Below, piece after piece: positions 1 to 12,283 of a stretch of 64,000 nt of DNA; within the stretch, counting starts at the first letter, position 1, and each line of letters starts with the position of its first letter. Source of the stretch: Centrapalus pauciflorus (lineage: Eukaryota; Streptophyta; Magnoliopsida; Asterales; Asteraceae); the NCBI GenBank assembly GCA_020465985.1, contig JAANYP010000372.1, positions 1-64,000 of the forward strand. The letters are read 5' to 3'. Position numbers and translations under genes: made by a program. The notes below the pieces were generated by a model. That model was not told the origin of the DNA and did not search any database. It saw only the letters and a program-made list of their open reading frames with translations.

Positions 1-522
1 AAGACTTCAACATAATGCAAAGTTTTATCCTTTTTTTTTTTTCGGTTTCTGCGCTCTAATCATATGGGTATGAGTGTTTACGTAAACTTTATTTTCGTAG
101 TCTAACCAAAATCTCGCCTGGCGCGAGGCAAGTGTCAGTCGTTTCGGCTGTGGTGTTTCGAATCGGTGTACTACTGCGAGTGGAGTCTCGGTCCAGAGGG
201 GGGGTCGAGTTGGTTGCGAGTTGGTGTACTGGTGCGAGGCGGGGCTTCGATTCTAGCGGGGAAGTTCGATTCGGTGTGGCCTGCGATTCGAAAGGCTGCG
301 ATCTAAGGAGTCATTCAATCTACCATAAGATCGTCGAATCTAAGGAATGGTCGAATCGCTGACAGAATAGTCGATCTAATTGAATTAAGATACTTAATCA
401 ATTTAAATACCAAAGAAATGGGAAGCGAATACAGTCGAAGCGATCTAAGCGAAGAGTTAAGCCAGAAGTAGTTTTTCGAATTAAAGGAATGAAGTCTAAA
501 TGATTCAATTGGTTCAGAAAAG
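1..522 (+). other. 5' leader of Copia element A
   Basis: This noncoding leader precedes the gag start at 523. It shares scattered blocks with the leader of element B (18652-19300, other strand), for example around 98-115, and has the same bias toward TTCGA-type words. No primer-binding site is visible, so the LTR/leader boundary lies outside the window. Confidence 0.6.
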
Positions 523-3500
523 ATGTCAACCTTCAGAAAGCCTTGAAATGGATCACGAAGTTGGGAAGGCTAAGGCAAAACCAAGGCTGATGAAAGTTGA
601 GGAATTATGAACGGGTGAAGGAACAGATTTCCGGATGGGGGACGATGCAACGAGATGCGCATGTGAGGTGGTGCATTAGATGAAGGGGACAGTCCACCAG
701 TTTTTCCTGAGGTTGAAGCCCGTCAAAAGGTCTTGTCATAGCAAGGAGTAAAGAAGATGACAAGAAATTATTTGAAGCCAGAAAACAAAGGGCGTCTCCA
801 TTATCCGATGGCTTACCCTCAAGATATCCTTGCAAACATTTTCCGGACTACAGAGGACGTCGAAGGAACTTTGGAGTTCCCCTCTTCGAAAAGGGGTGAG
901 GTCATCCTCGGGTGCGTCGAAAGGCTTACAGAGCCTGTTGACCCAACATTTGCGATTTTCAGAGGCTCGTAAGGATGAACAGTTAGATGATATGTATCAC
1001 AAGGTCTATCATCTTCTAACAGAGCTTGAAATTCCATGGATTTGAGTAATCGGACCAGACAAGAACAACAAGCCTTTCTTGATGCCTACCAGCCAAAGGG
1101 GCTATGTACGGAGGCAATGATTAAGCGTAATATAGGACAATACTATGCTCAATCGCTGGAATGACATCGTGGGAATGTTAGGGCATATACTTTCGAGATG
1201 ATAAAGGCGGAGACGGAGTACGAGCAAGGCCAAAAGCCGGCGAATGTTTTGTGGGAAAACATTCAAATCTCAGTAACAGCGGAGTCAGAAGATTGCACAA
1301 ACAACACACAAACAAACAAAAACAAAAGAAAACACCAGCGTTTTTTCACACGAGAAACGGCATCGCCACCCAGAGGTCCGAAGACTCACTGAATCGCGCG
1401 GTCTTAGGGTTAAGGAAGATCGGAAGAACCGCAACCTCAAGTCCAACAGGTATCGACCAGCCAGAGCTATTCGAAGATGCCGATGAGCGCAAAGTCCGCA
1501 GAAGAACATTGGGATCTGCTTGCTTCTTTGGTGGGCCGCTTATGGAAATCGCGTTCAAGGGAAGAGTAAGGATCCGGCTCTTTGGGATGAAGATCAACGA
1601 TCAGGTCGACCCTGATGCTTAGAGGAAAGGGTTCCTTAAATGGCAACGGGCCATGTTGGTGACCCAGAGGGTTAAAAGATGCATAAAGAGAACTGGGAAA
1701 GGAAATCTACAGATGAAGAACAAGGGATAGCATTTGATCAGTCCCAATTGGAAATGCTATAACTTTCAAGGACTAGGACACTTTACTCCCTGGAGTGTCC
1801 AATCCCGAAATCACCCAAAATCAGTCCCAACAAAGATATCTTTCCGAGTTCTTCGTCTGGTCAAGCCAATCTAAAAGCGGTCTAGATCCAATGTCATTTC
1901 TGACCAGACAAGCTAGATGGTTCCTAGGACTGAGTGTCAACATCGGATCCAATGCTAAGCGGTCATGGCTGAAGTTACGGAGAATGGGTTTGAAACAGGC
2001 GGAGGCCAGCCCCAAGGGAACACCGTCCTATGTGGTCGCGAAAGCGAAGGACAGACCCTTGCTGGAGTTTGCTTGCTCAGATGGCCCACTGGATCTGATA
2101 ACTTGACGGTTCGTCCCTTTCTTATTCTTCTATTCCATTCATGAATTATTACTTATGTGTTCGTTCTAATGCTAGGATTCAATCTAGTCCGTAGCTCACC
2201 TAGACCAATCGCTGCTCAAATGACAAACTTAAATTGAGAACTCTAGCCTAAATGATAGAAAACAATATTAAAAGAAAAAGCTTAAGGCTGAATGCCAAGA
2301 CGTTAACCGTCTAAAAGACAACTGAGTGAGCGTGTGTTAGGATAGAGCGTATGTATAGAGAAACGTAAGGGCCGTGACCAAAAGTTTGAAGACAAGGACA
2401 TAGAGCGAGCCGGACCAAGGGTAAGGTACAAGGCAAATAGCAAGCTTGGAAAAGTTTAGGAATTCGAAGCCTAAACCTAGGGGAAAGTCTTAGATGCCCA
2501 AAGACAGTCTAAGAAGCCTGGAGGTCTAGTTTTTCACGAAAGTCCTCCCCTTTCAATGCAAACTATGTCCATCAGCCCAGGGAAAACTGAACAAGGCAGT
2601 AGTGTTTAGAGGACCTACTACATGAAATACATACACCGAGCCTATAGAAAATACAACCTAAGGTCGGTAACAGACTATCGTGGTTAAAGATCAAAAGTGT
2701 TTGTGTACTTCATACCTCCAGGTGAAACAACCTTCGGAAAACAGAAAAATTCATGGGCTGACTCAGGTCGAAAACAATCACATCGTAGAGTACCAAACTG
2801 ACAAGATACTAGTAAGACACTAATCGATAAGGCACCAACCAAAAAGTCCATGGATAATTTGTGCTTAGATGTCACGAGAAAAGGGGCATGTGTGCTATCT
2901 CTGTCCCTGTCCACTTAGGAAAGCAGATGTACCCACCTAAGGCAAAGAACCAACACGTTGTAAGGGCCCATCCACGACCAAGTGGTTGGCGAAAGCAGCA
3001 GAGATTCTCAAAGTACCGAGAAACTGGCCAAGCCGCACCCAAACCCGTTGTGGAATAACAAACACCGGTAAGGTTGGAGCCAAAGAAGTGGTTGACGACA
3101 AATTCACACCGAATGCGGGTCTTTAATACAAGTCAGTCGCACCTCAACAAGTCGAGGAGCACCAACACCTATCAGTCACAAGCACCCATTAGGTCACAAG
3201 CCAGTTAGACATATGCCACGGTAAAGCTCAGGGATCACAGTCGGCTGAAATGCATATATAACAAGACTAATTCTAGACCCACACAAATGCCTTACGCAGG
3301 CAAAAGTGAATTAAAATCAACTCGCACCAGACAACAAATCGTTCAACAAGGCGACCCAAGTCACACTGAAAGGCGCAGATGGGTAGTTTGAAAGAGTTAA
3401 GTAGTGTGGGCCGAGAATGGTATAAACCAAGTCCAGTCATGGTTGGGGGTCCCCGTGATACGTACCTATTTTCTTTCATGTGGGAGGAGATCTAAGACGG

Positions 3501-6500
3501 TCACCAAACAAGTGGTTGCGTCGACCGTGGTGTGCTCCAGGCACAGACGGGGAGAAAGATTTCTTCACAGACTCCAAATGGGGAATCGAAGGGATTTGGT
3601 ATCATTCGCGGGCAACAAGAGGAGTGAAACACACGTGGAACTCGGAGAGTAGGTACAATGTGGACGATTACGATTTTGGCCAGTTTATCACGTGAATAAA
3701 CTGGTTCATACGAATCTGCATTAGTGTAATCCCAAATCTGTGATCAAGAAGAACTCGTTGATTTCACGACCAACTTGAGGAGTTGAGTTCTAAAAACCCG
3801 GGAGAGAATGACCCTGAGGATAGGTATTGGATGCAGGCTGCCAAGGAGAAGAATGACTTTACATGCTGTATAGAACAAGCCGATGAAGCTGTTCGATGGG
3901 TCCGAATCTGCGTACTGATCAAAAGCTTCGGAGACGGAATTCGGTTTTACGGTGGCACTGACGACATGGCTCACTTGCACCTAAGGCAGAATGACATAAC
4001 TAAGAAATTTGTTGGTGTCAAGGTGGGTTCCTCGTGAAGAGCTAAGTGGCATTCGAGTACAAGTGTCTACCGTGCAGAAGAGGCAATCAACATACAGAAA
4101 GAACAGCAAGCCAAAGAAGCAACTCCATAACCTCGAACATTCATGTTGTTGTGCACAATGGAACCGTTTTCGGCCTATTCGAGACAAAAGGAGTAATAGG
4201 GAGGATAAGTTGGTTTTGTTGGTTATCATCGACGATACGTCACGGTTTTCATGGGTTTTCTTTTTAGGTACGAAAGGAACGAGAGGCTACCGGCAAAGCG
4301 CATCGGGTCTTAGACCAAGTGAGAAATGCCTGACGGAACAAGGTGTAAACGGATATCGGTAGGTGGAGGTATGGGACTAATTTCAAAAACCTGTAATTGG
4401 GTTATATTGGCCGCTATCAAAGGCATCAGTGCATCAGGCATCAGTGCACCATATGACCCAACAGAATGGGGGTGGGCCGAACGACAAAAAAAATAAGTTG
4501 ATTGAGCTGCAAGACTATGCTTTCGGATTCAAGCTTCCTACATGTTGTGGGGGGAGGCAGTGATACCGCGTGCCATATTTTAAATCGAGTCGTTACCAAG
4601 TCAATCATGGAAAAAAACTGTTATGAAGTTTGAATAAACGGCCACCTAACTGAAATGGATTCGAACCCCCGGTGGGAGTACCATGCCCTTTTAAGAACAA
4701 AACATCAACCGAGTTGGTGAAAAGTGCGACGAAGGGATACTTCCTAGTTTATGTGCAAAACTCACCAACAACGGGTTTTGTTTTAACAAAAGAATGGTAC
4801 TCGGTGGAGATTGGGGTATAATATTGAAGTCACAAGTTATACACATGAACCCCAAATGGTCCGGAATGGAGAGTTGACTATGAGAAGTTATTTGAGTCAT
4901 TTTACATTCTTTGGGATGATAACGCTGCAGGTACATCGAAAAAGACATGGCGACGTTGCACCTAAATGACGATGGCCATAGTTTCCCAGGACCACGTCCG
5001 AATCTACGGTCAGAGCCTACTACGTTTTAGCGACTGTAGATGGGTCTCCAAAGTGCCTTAAGCCGATGAACTAACCGGAGAAATCAACTCACCATCAAGT
5101 TTCTGGCCTCTGAGGAAAACGGCATGATGAAGAAAAGGTTGGAACTGAGCCTGTTACCCCTTTAGGGAATAGGATCCAACTTAGGAGATAATCGAAGGGT
5201 AGACGAAATAAATAACCGCGGTCTAGGATTAACAAAACCATCCAAGAGATAGCATCATAGGAAATCCTAACGAGGGTGTGAGGACTCGGAGTATGTAATA
5301 ACACCACCGTGTTGTTGTCGAGGATACACACTCCGAGGCATATCACACATGGCTATAATTCAAGGTTTCATAATCGCAAGTAGAGCACAAAAATGTTGCA
5401 AATGGCACTTAAGACAACTCCTGGGTTGAAGCGAGGCAGGAAAACTTTTCAACAATTTAGGAAACTGAAGTGTGGGAGTTAGTTCCGTTCCTCGATGGGA
5501 GATTGCAATATGAACCGAAATGGGTTTTTTAAGTGCAAAAGAGACGATCGGGTTATTCACGCGCAACAGGCTAATATTATTGTTAAAAGGGATTTCACCC
5601 CCCGCGGCGGGAATCGACTACAACGAGTGTTTGGCACCAGTAGCAAGGTTGAAGCAATTATGGGTTGTTGTTAGCTGTTGCCTCCTTCAAAGGGATTTAA
5701 GGTAAGATCAGTTTTAGATGTTAAAGAGTGCATTTCCTGTAATGGGAAAGTGAAGGAGTTGGTGTTGTAGAACAACCGCCCCCAGCACCGGGTTTACAGA
5801 TCCTAAATACCTGATAGAGTAATCGCTTAGATAAGGCTCTTAATAAGTGATTAAAAATCAGGCACCTAGGGCGTGGTAATGAGAACTCGTCCAACCTCTT
5901 TTAGAAAATGGCTTTGAGAGGGTTAGGATAGATAGTCTCTATTTGGAAAGAGAAGGGAAATCACGGTAGCTTGGTACAACAAGTGTACGTCGATGGATAT
6001 CATTTTTGGATCATCAACGAACAGATGTTGGCAAAGATTTCGAGAAGTTAGAAGTCTAAGTTCGAGAAGATGCTATTGGGGAGTTGAATTTCTTTTTAGG
6101 GTTATCATAGTTGACCAAAGAAGAAGGGCTTGGTTTATCCCATCAACGAAGTTATGTCTATGACTAGTAGAACGGTTTTGGGATGGAAGGTAACGAAGTT
6201 GACTGCCCACATTCAGGCACGCCGATTCAAGTGAAGCACAATCCGGGCCCGGTACGGAAAGTGATTCCGAGGTGGATCCGACTTTATAATCGGGCCATGA
6301 TTGGGTCACGTTATGTATTTAACTGCTTCAACACAGACGACATAAGAATGTTTGCTGGTGTATTTGGGGCTAGGTTTGCAAGCGAATCCGAAGAGATGCA
6401 TATGAGCGGGGAAGCCGGTTCTACGATACCGTCAAGTCCCGAAACAGAAGCTGGGACTTTGGTATCAGCGGAGGAGATCTAGAGTTGGAGGCGTTCCCGG

Positions 6501-6949
6501 ATTCTGACTACGGAGGATGCAGGCTTGCCGCGCAAATCTACGACTGGAGGTTTCCAGGTGCCTAGGAGGGAGATTGGTATCCTGGCATGCCAAGAAACAA
6601 AATCGTTAGACGTGTCAACGTGCGAGGCCGAGTGTGGCTGGCTGGGAGGTTGCTGTTCACAAGGTTCTGTGGATAACACAACAATTGCGGGTCGGTTTTG
6701 GCTTAAAACACGCAAACTCTATTAGGATAGACAAGCAGATATACAATTGCTATAACTATATCCAGTTAAACACAGTAAAACAAAGCACAATAGACATAAG
6801 AATCATTATCGTGATTGTGCTGAAAAAAACGTATCCAACTTGTAAAGGTGGCAACAGAAGATAATAAATCTGAGTTATTGACCCAAGCGTTTGATAAGTC
6901 CGGTTTGGAGTATTTAATTCACTGAATGGAATGCGGCAACCCAGAGTAA
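523..6949 (+). pseudogene. decayed Copia gag-pol of element A
   Basis: The ATG at 523 aligns with the gag start of element B (Met-Ser followed by a Leu-Glu-Met-Asp-His segment). Order then follows B and C: gag to about 3480, protease-like stretch near 3505-3560, integrase core near 4200-4270, the RT Tyr-Val-Asp-like region near 5985-6015, RNase H at about 6490-6730, and the final stop TAA at 6947-6949. Frame is lost every one to two hundred bases by scattered 1-2 bp indels and substitutions, so no open stretch longer than about 125 codons survives. It cannot encode a working polyprotein. Similarity to C is still easy to follow by eye throughout. The decay contrasts with the open ORF3 of the same element. 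Confidence 0.85.
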
Positions 6950-9230
6950 ATGGTTGTGACCTTAGTAGGATTTTTATTTCCTGTATAGCGTTATATTTCT
7001 TTCGTTTACAGTAGTCTGCTAATTTAGGTAAGTTTCTAATTTAGGAAAGTTTCTATTTTTAGTAAGTTTCTATTTTTAGTAAGTAGTAGGTTAGGCTTAG
7101 TCACTGCTTTTTGCTATGAAAAAACAAAAGAAAAAAGAGAGAAAATTACAAAAACTACAAAAAAGGAGAATAGCCAGAAAAGGATTAAGTCTTATATACA
7201 TAGGTACAACGGGAACGAAAATTAGCCCCGTTCTTTGTACAGATCTAGTGGTTTTAGGGCTTTCACACATAAATGCCAACTAATCCTAAGTGTTAACTTT
7301 AATTTTAGTTTTGATGTGTTGGTAGTCAAAGACATATAGGGAATCTCAGGCTGAAAAATTCTAGAAAAGGTCAAGCGTGTCACTTGAATCTAGATGTATG
7401 ACATCGGTCACGTAAATTTTTATGTACAAGACAAGACAAACCAGTGAGTCTAACATGAGGTATGCGAACTTTCTGGGGATGTATGCCAACATCAAATACT
7501 CTGAAAATGGAAAGAATAGAAAATATCATGAAACTGAGAGTCGAAAACAGGCAACTCTGTTTGTACGTAAGTACAGACCTGTTGTCAGCTGTTTAGATTC
7601 GGGTTAGCAGACATGTCGCTTTGTTGTACGGCAGTACAGCCTGTAACCGCTATCGATGCTAACTTTAAAAATAAACCGTAAGTCGAGGAGGGGAACGTAA
7701 AGGGAGAAAAGAACACTTTGTTGTATGAGAATACAAGATCTGGTCGCGAGGTGTTGTCTTTTAAAGAAGTAGTTGGCAATACACGAAGCGAGAGTTTAGA
7801 ATTTTTTGTCGGTGTGGCCGTGATCATAAAAGGAATGTCTATGTCTGAGTCACGTAAGATAATTCCCTGTAAATAAAAAAAGGCCAAGGGATATTCCGAA
7901 ATGGAGAAGGTTACAGGTAAAATACCAACAATCGGCTAAATGGGGATGTCACGACAAACAATCAAAAAGGAATTTGCAAAAAATTCCTAAGTGTGAAAGT
8001 TTAAGTACGAAAGTTAGTAATCGGACAGCCGCTATCTGATTGAACCGTTCGTTAGACTATACTCATCAAAAATATGTTTGTTTTGGTATTTAGCTTAGCG
8101 TGTAAATTTTTTTTTTTTTCGTAAGTCACTAGATTAATTTTTGTTATTGGTCAAATTTTATTTTACGGTTATTTTATTTTTGTACCTTAGTTAGTTTATT
8201 TTATTTTAGTTTAGTTTGTTTGTACTTATAAAAGTCAAAAGTTACCTGTGTGGCCTTCCACGTTGGATAAAATACACAATGCGTGAAATATCTGAGCTTA
8301 GGGTAAAAGAGTTGGCATAGTTTATCTGGTTACACAATACCGTAGAAAATAGTTGGAAAAGTTGAAGTTATTTCAAAATTTCCGAAATTTTTCTAAGTGT
8401 TGGTAATTTCGAATCTAAGGCAGACTCGAAGTGAAGTATTTCGAATCTGTCAGTAGACTCGAAACTACACATAGACTCGAAGGTAGGTAGTATATATAGG
8501 TCAATAGTGAAGTCATTTATTACTTTACTGTTGTCGAATCTATACTCTCGAATCTATATCAGCGATCTCGAATCTGTTCTCGAGTCTATCGTATTTCCTA
8601 TAAACGACATTTCATCGAGTCTAAAGCTTTTGTGTTCGATTCTACACTCTTTTCTAGGTATAATCAACCGGATTGTACAAGATTTTGGTAGTTTTATACA
8701 CAATTTTGGGCTTAAAACATCACATTTTGAAGTTTTATAGGTCAAAATAGAGTTTTTGCTAAATAACTAAGTTTGGACCTATAAAAGATCAAATTAAAGA
8801 CATAAATCAATGATTAGAACCTAGTTGAACTAATGTATGTGATTTACCAAGTTCAAAATGGTTAAAATCTTGGGTTTTGGTTGAAACAATGGCCGACGGC
8901 CCTTCGAGTCTGTTCATGCACTTTCGATTCTGTTCATGGGTGTCTCGAATCTATCATTAGATTCGAGATGACCATGATATTCGAATCTGTCCATTAGACT
9001 CGAATAGGGACTCCTCGAATCTGTCCATTAGATTCGAAAATGGACACTTCGAGTCTGTTCCCTTCGAATCTGCACTTTATTTATTTTTGTCTAATTTAAA
9101 TTTTATTAAACTTGTGGAAATTTAATTGTGCTAGATTTTGTATTTAATAAAGTACAAAATAAAACAAATTTGAATTTAAACAAGTTTATTGATTTTTAAT
9201 AAGTCTAACAGTTTTATTTATTGTGCAGAT
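6950..9230 (+). other. pol-ORF3 spacer of element A, possible intron
   Basis: This is about 2.3 kb without a gene. It is alignable with 43977-46119 of element C. It opens with several GTAAGT words (first at 7028), carries three spaced copies of a TTGTAC-GTACAGACCTGT-like repeat (near 7558, 7621 and 7718), an AT-rich stretch, then a dense array of TTCGAATCTG/CTCGAA words (about 8400-9075). It ends in a pyrimidine/AT-rich tract and TGTGCAG at 9228, two bases before the ORF3 start codon. I infer a donor-to-acceptor interval of 7028-9228. Confidence 0.5.
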
Positions 9231-12200
9231 ATGGCAGTTCGTGCGTTTGTTCCTAAGCACAATATGGTGCTTCATCCGGATCATGACCTCCCTGAGGCGC
9301 AGGGATACAGGCAGATGCTAGAATTTCTTGTGGAATCTAGGATAGGATTTGCACTATCTCATAATGTTCAGCTTATATTGCCTTATATCCGTCAATTTTA
9401 CGATCATCTTCAAGTAGACTGCTCGGTCACTCCGACAGTGCTACGAACTCGCATTGCTGGACAACCGCTAGTAATTTCAGCGGATATGCTGCGTCAAGTG
9501 TTGCAGCTGGGCACTCAAGAAGAAGAATCTGGACCGATCGAATTTCCTCTGAACATCAGGCAAGCGGCCTTTCAGAGAATGGGATATAGTCTAGACGTGT
9601 CGAAAGTGTCCTATATGAAGAGCGGGTTAATTGGCCAATGGAGGTTTTTGGCTCATGTCTTCATGGTTTGCTTTGCACCAAAGAAAGCAGGGTTTGACTA
9701 TATAGTTGCGAAGATCCAGTCTGGGATAGTCGCGATGGTGTACAATCGACCATACAGTTTCTCGGAAATGTTTTTCTCCGAATTTGTTCACCAGATCACC
9801 GCTCCTGAAAATCAACAATTCCTGCTATATCCGCGGTTCATCATGATGTTGATCAGGCACTTCTTGCCAAATCTGCCGCCATCAAATGACGTTCAGAACG
9901 TAGCGATTATGGACAAAAGGATATTCGCTGATTGTTCCTCACATCGAGGAAGATTGGCTATTCCGATCGAACGACCGTTGTTTGGAGCTGTTTTAGACAG
10001 GAACTTTGTGGCACCAGATAATGCCAACTGGGCAGGTGAAGTAGAAGTTCAGCCTCAGCAGCAACAGCAACAGCAACAGCACCCGCATCAACAACAACAA
10101 CAACGACGAGCACAGCCACAAAGGCGAAGACCAAGAGTTACTGCGAGTCAGACTCAGACGTCTAGGCCTTCCACAAGTCAACAGCCAGAGCCAGAGGTAC
10201 AGGAAGCAGGGCCTTCAAGTGCCGTTCCAGAAACCGAGCAAATAGCCCAAACCTTGGAAGAAATCTGGGCGTCTGGACCTCATGCCAATGAGGAAATAAC
10301 TGCAGAGTTAGTTGATCAGTTGTTACAGCCTCCGGAAGGAGCAGAAGATGTGTTTAGCCAAGTTGAGGATTATGAGCCAGAGCAGGCTGATGACGTTTTG
10401 TCATCTTCAGCAACTGAGTCAGAAGAGATGGAGGAGGTAGAAGCTGAAGCTCCAGAGTCAAGGTCTGCCGTTCCTGAAGTTCAAATTGGAACTTATGGTT
10501 CGCGACTGATTATAAATGAAGGTGGCTCTAGGAGACGATTTGACAGGGAATTGGAGGAGTCGGATTTCGAAGACGAAGAAGTTTCTCACCTTGTGACGAG
10601 GCAACGGGCCAAACGTCACAGGTTCATGCAAGGATCCTCTTCAGCTGCCGCAGAACAACCAGAAATCTCTCAACCTGAAATTCCTCAACCACAGGACCCT
10701 CAAACCACCATTCCACCATCACCACCTCATGATGAACCATACATCCCATCACGAATCATTCCAACTCCAATTCAGTCCATCCCATCAACCTCATCCTCAT
10801 ACGCCGACAATCAAAGGTTTCAGCAGCTAAAAGCGCGAGTCGACTTCCAAAATATCCAGATCTTAGGCCTAACAAAGGCAGTCGGCGAGATTCAGACTCA
10901 TAACGCCGATCTAAAGAAGATTGTGGACACAGTTCAGGAAGAGAACTTAGAGCTAAAAGCCTTTGTTTGTGATCAGTCAGCCGAGATAAGGTCGATGCGC
11001 TCCCTTATTGAGCAGTTAATGAAAAATCTACAGGCTCAGGGGGAGACATCGTGCCGTGATCAGGAAGCACAGAGGTCGAGAGATGAAGATGATGAAGACA
11101 ACCAAGGCAATGATCCCAGCCCACAAAGACAGAATGAGCCAGTAGATTTTTCTGCAGCTCAGACTGCTCAATCTCAGGGGGAGCCTAGTCCAGGAGGAAC
11201 AGGAGGAGAAGCAAGTTCTTCAAAGACTTTAGATAGCGACATGATAGATGCGCTAAAAGATATTGAAGAAGAGCTGATGGAATTTGATTTTGAAGAGGAT
11301 ATTGAAGAATTAGAGGAAGGAGAGTTTATTCCAGAGGACGTCGTCGAATGGAAATCAGATGATGAGGTGCTAGATGATGAAGACGATCATGTTGATGAAG
11401 TAATAATCAATTCACAACCAGTCACTGAACTGTATGAGAGCCAAGATCATAATGTAATTGATATTGATTATATCAACGTAGCCTCAGTAGAAGACAAGGA
11501 ACTTGAAGAGGCGGAGAAAGAACCATCTAGAGCTGATCTGATAAATCTTTGGTTCAACAAGGAAGAAAAGAAGGATCAGCTGAAGATGAAGAAGAAGATG
11601 AGAAATCCAAGTGCTGGAAACTTCTCAGGAGGGATTATTAGCTGGTTCTTTGACAGAGAACTGCAGTTGTTTATTTTGAAGAGAAGAGATGGCCTTCAAT
11701 ACTTGAGGCGGACACTGAAAGCTTTTAATTCATTGCCCAAGATTGAAGTTAAAGAGTTAGCGTGGAAGGAGCTGATTAATATTGGAGATGATCCCTACGC
11801 TAACGTAATTGAAAGAATTATAAGGAAAGAAGGGCGATCAGGCAAATTTGAGAGGCTTAAGCCGAGATCAGGCAAAAGGGTCGAGGATGGATCAAGGATA
11901 GATCCTCATACTGGAAGACCTTGGGCCAGAATGGTGTACAAGCCAGTCAAATGTCTGAAGAAAGTACCTATGAAACCAATGCCACAGAATGTTTTGAGCA
12001 ACATGAAGTGGTGGTACCTAGAGATTGACACTGCTGAAGCTATCATGGAAGATCAAGACGAGCAGGTCATTTTGAAAGTATATGATCCTCTGCATTTGAT
12101 AAACCTATCTAAGGACGACCTGAAGAAGCTTCACGATCAGCCTATCTTCTTCACTGAACCATGGAGATCTGAAGCCAGGAAGTTCCAAAAGGTAGTTAAA

Positions 12201-12257
12201 GTTTGTATAGATGCGGGATTATATGCAGGTAGTAATATATATAGCTCTAGTACTTAA
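9231..12257 (+). CDS. ORF3, third gene of the Copia family, intact (unknown function)
   Basis: This is an intact frame of 1008 residues. The frame is open upstream to a TTG at 9189, but the first ATG is at 9231, directly after a TGTGCAG acceptor-like site, and the copy in element C has the same arrangement. Residues about 10-235 form a conserved globular domain (SHNVQ, QVDC, TPTVLRTR, SYMKSGLIGQW, CFAPKKAGFDYI, YPRF) close to C's copy. A Gln-rich and Arg-rich stretch lies near 275-310, a basic RQRAKRHR motif near 455, a coiled coil at about 529-602, a very acidic region at about 667-777, and a C-terminal domain at about 797-1008 with Trp-rich motifs. There is no signal peptide or membrane segment, so it is not an envelope protein. 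The N-terminal domain resembles, from memory, domains found beside plant SIRE-type Copia pol genes. Function unknown. Confidence 0.8.
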   Translation: MAVRAFVPKHNMVLHPDHDLPEAQGYRQMLEFLVESRIGFALSHNVQLILPYIRQFYDHLQVDCSVTPTVLRTRIAGQPLVISADMLRQVLQLGTQEEESGPIEFPLNIRQAAFQRMGYSLDVSKVSYMKSGLIGQWRFLAHVFMVCFAPKKAGFDYIVAKIQSGIVAMVYNRPYSFSEMFFSEFVHQITAPENQQFLLYPRFIMMLIRHFLPNLPPSNDVQNVAIMDKRIFADCSSHRGRLAIPIERPLFGAVLDRNFVAPDNANWAGEVEVQPQQQQQQQQHPHQQQQQRRAQPQRRRPRVTASQTQTSRPSTSQQPEPEVQEAGPSSAVPETEQIAQTLEEIWASGPHANEEITAELVDQLLQPPEGAEDVFSQVEDYEPEQADDVLSSSATESEEMEEVEAEAPESRSAVPEVQIGTYGSRLIINEGGSRRRFDRELEESDFEDEEVSHLVTRQRAKRHRFMQGSSSAAAEQPEISQPEIPQPQDPQTTIPPSPPHDEPYIPSRIIPTPIQSIPSTSSSYADNQRFQQLKARVDFQNIQILGLTKAVGEIQTHNADLKKIVDTVQEENLELKAFVCDQSAEIRSMRSLIEQLMKNLQAQGETSCRDQEAQRSRDEDDEDNQGNDPSPQRQNEPVDFSAAQTAQSQGEPSPGGTGGEASSSKTLDSDMIDALKDIEEELMEFDFEEDIEELEEGEFIPEDVVEWKSDDEVLDDEDDHVDEVIINSQPVTELYESQDHNVIDIDYINVASVEDKELEEAEKEPSRADLINLWFNKEEKKDQLKMKKKMRNPSAGNFSGGIISWFFDRELQLFILKRRDGLQYLRRTLKAFNSLPKIEVKELAWKELINIGDDPYANVIERIIRKEGRSGKFERLKPRSGKRVEDGSRIDPHTGRPWARMVYKPVKCLKKVPMKPMPQNVLSNMKWWYLEIDTAEAIMEDQDEQVILKVYDPLHLINLSKDDLKKLHDQPIFFTEPWRSEARKFQKVVKVCIDAGLYAGSNIYSSST

Positions 12258-12283
12258 ATTTGATGTCATGTAAATAATTAGAA

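Noticed and set aside
1..522. 5' LTR of element A at the window start
   Set aside because: No TTACA-type LTR end or TGGTATCAGAGCC is present, and short blocks match B's leader; the LTR must be outside.
8400..9075. TTCGAA arrays as heat-shock elements or as a CRISPR-like array
   Set aside because: Heat-shock elements need GAA and TTC spaced by two bases in 5-bp units, and here the half-sites abut. Repeats are too short and unequal and spacers irregular for CRISPR, and the DNA is eukaryotic.
9231..12257. ORF3 as an envelope gene
   Set aside because: It has the position of env after pol, but no membrane segment, signal peptide, Cys pattern or glycosylation-rich surface domain is visible.
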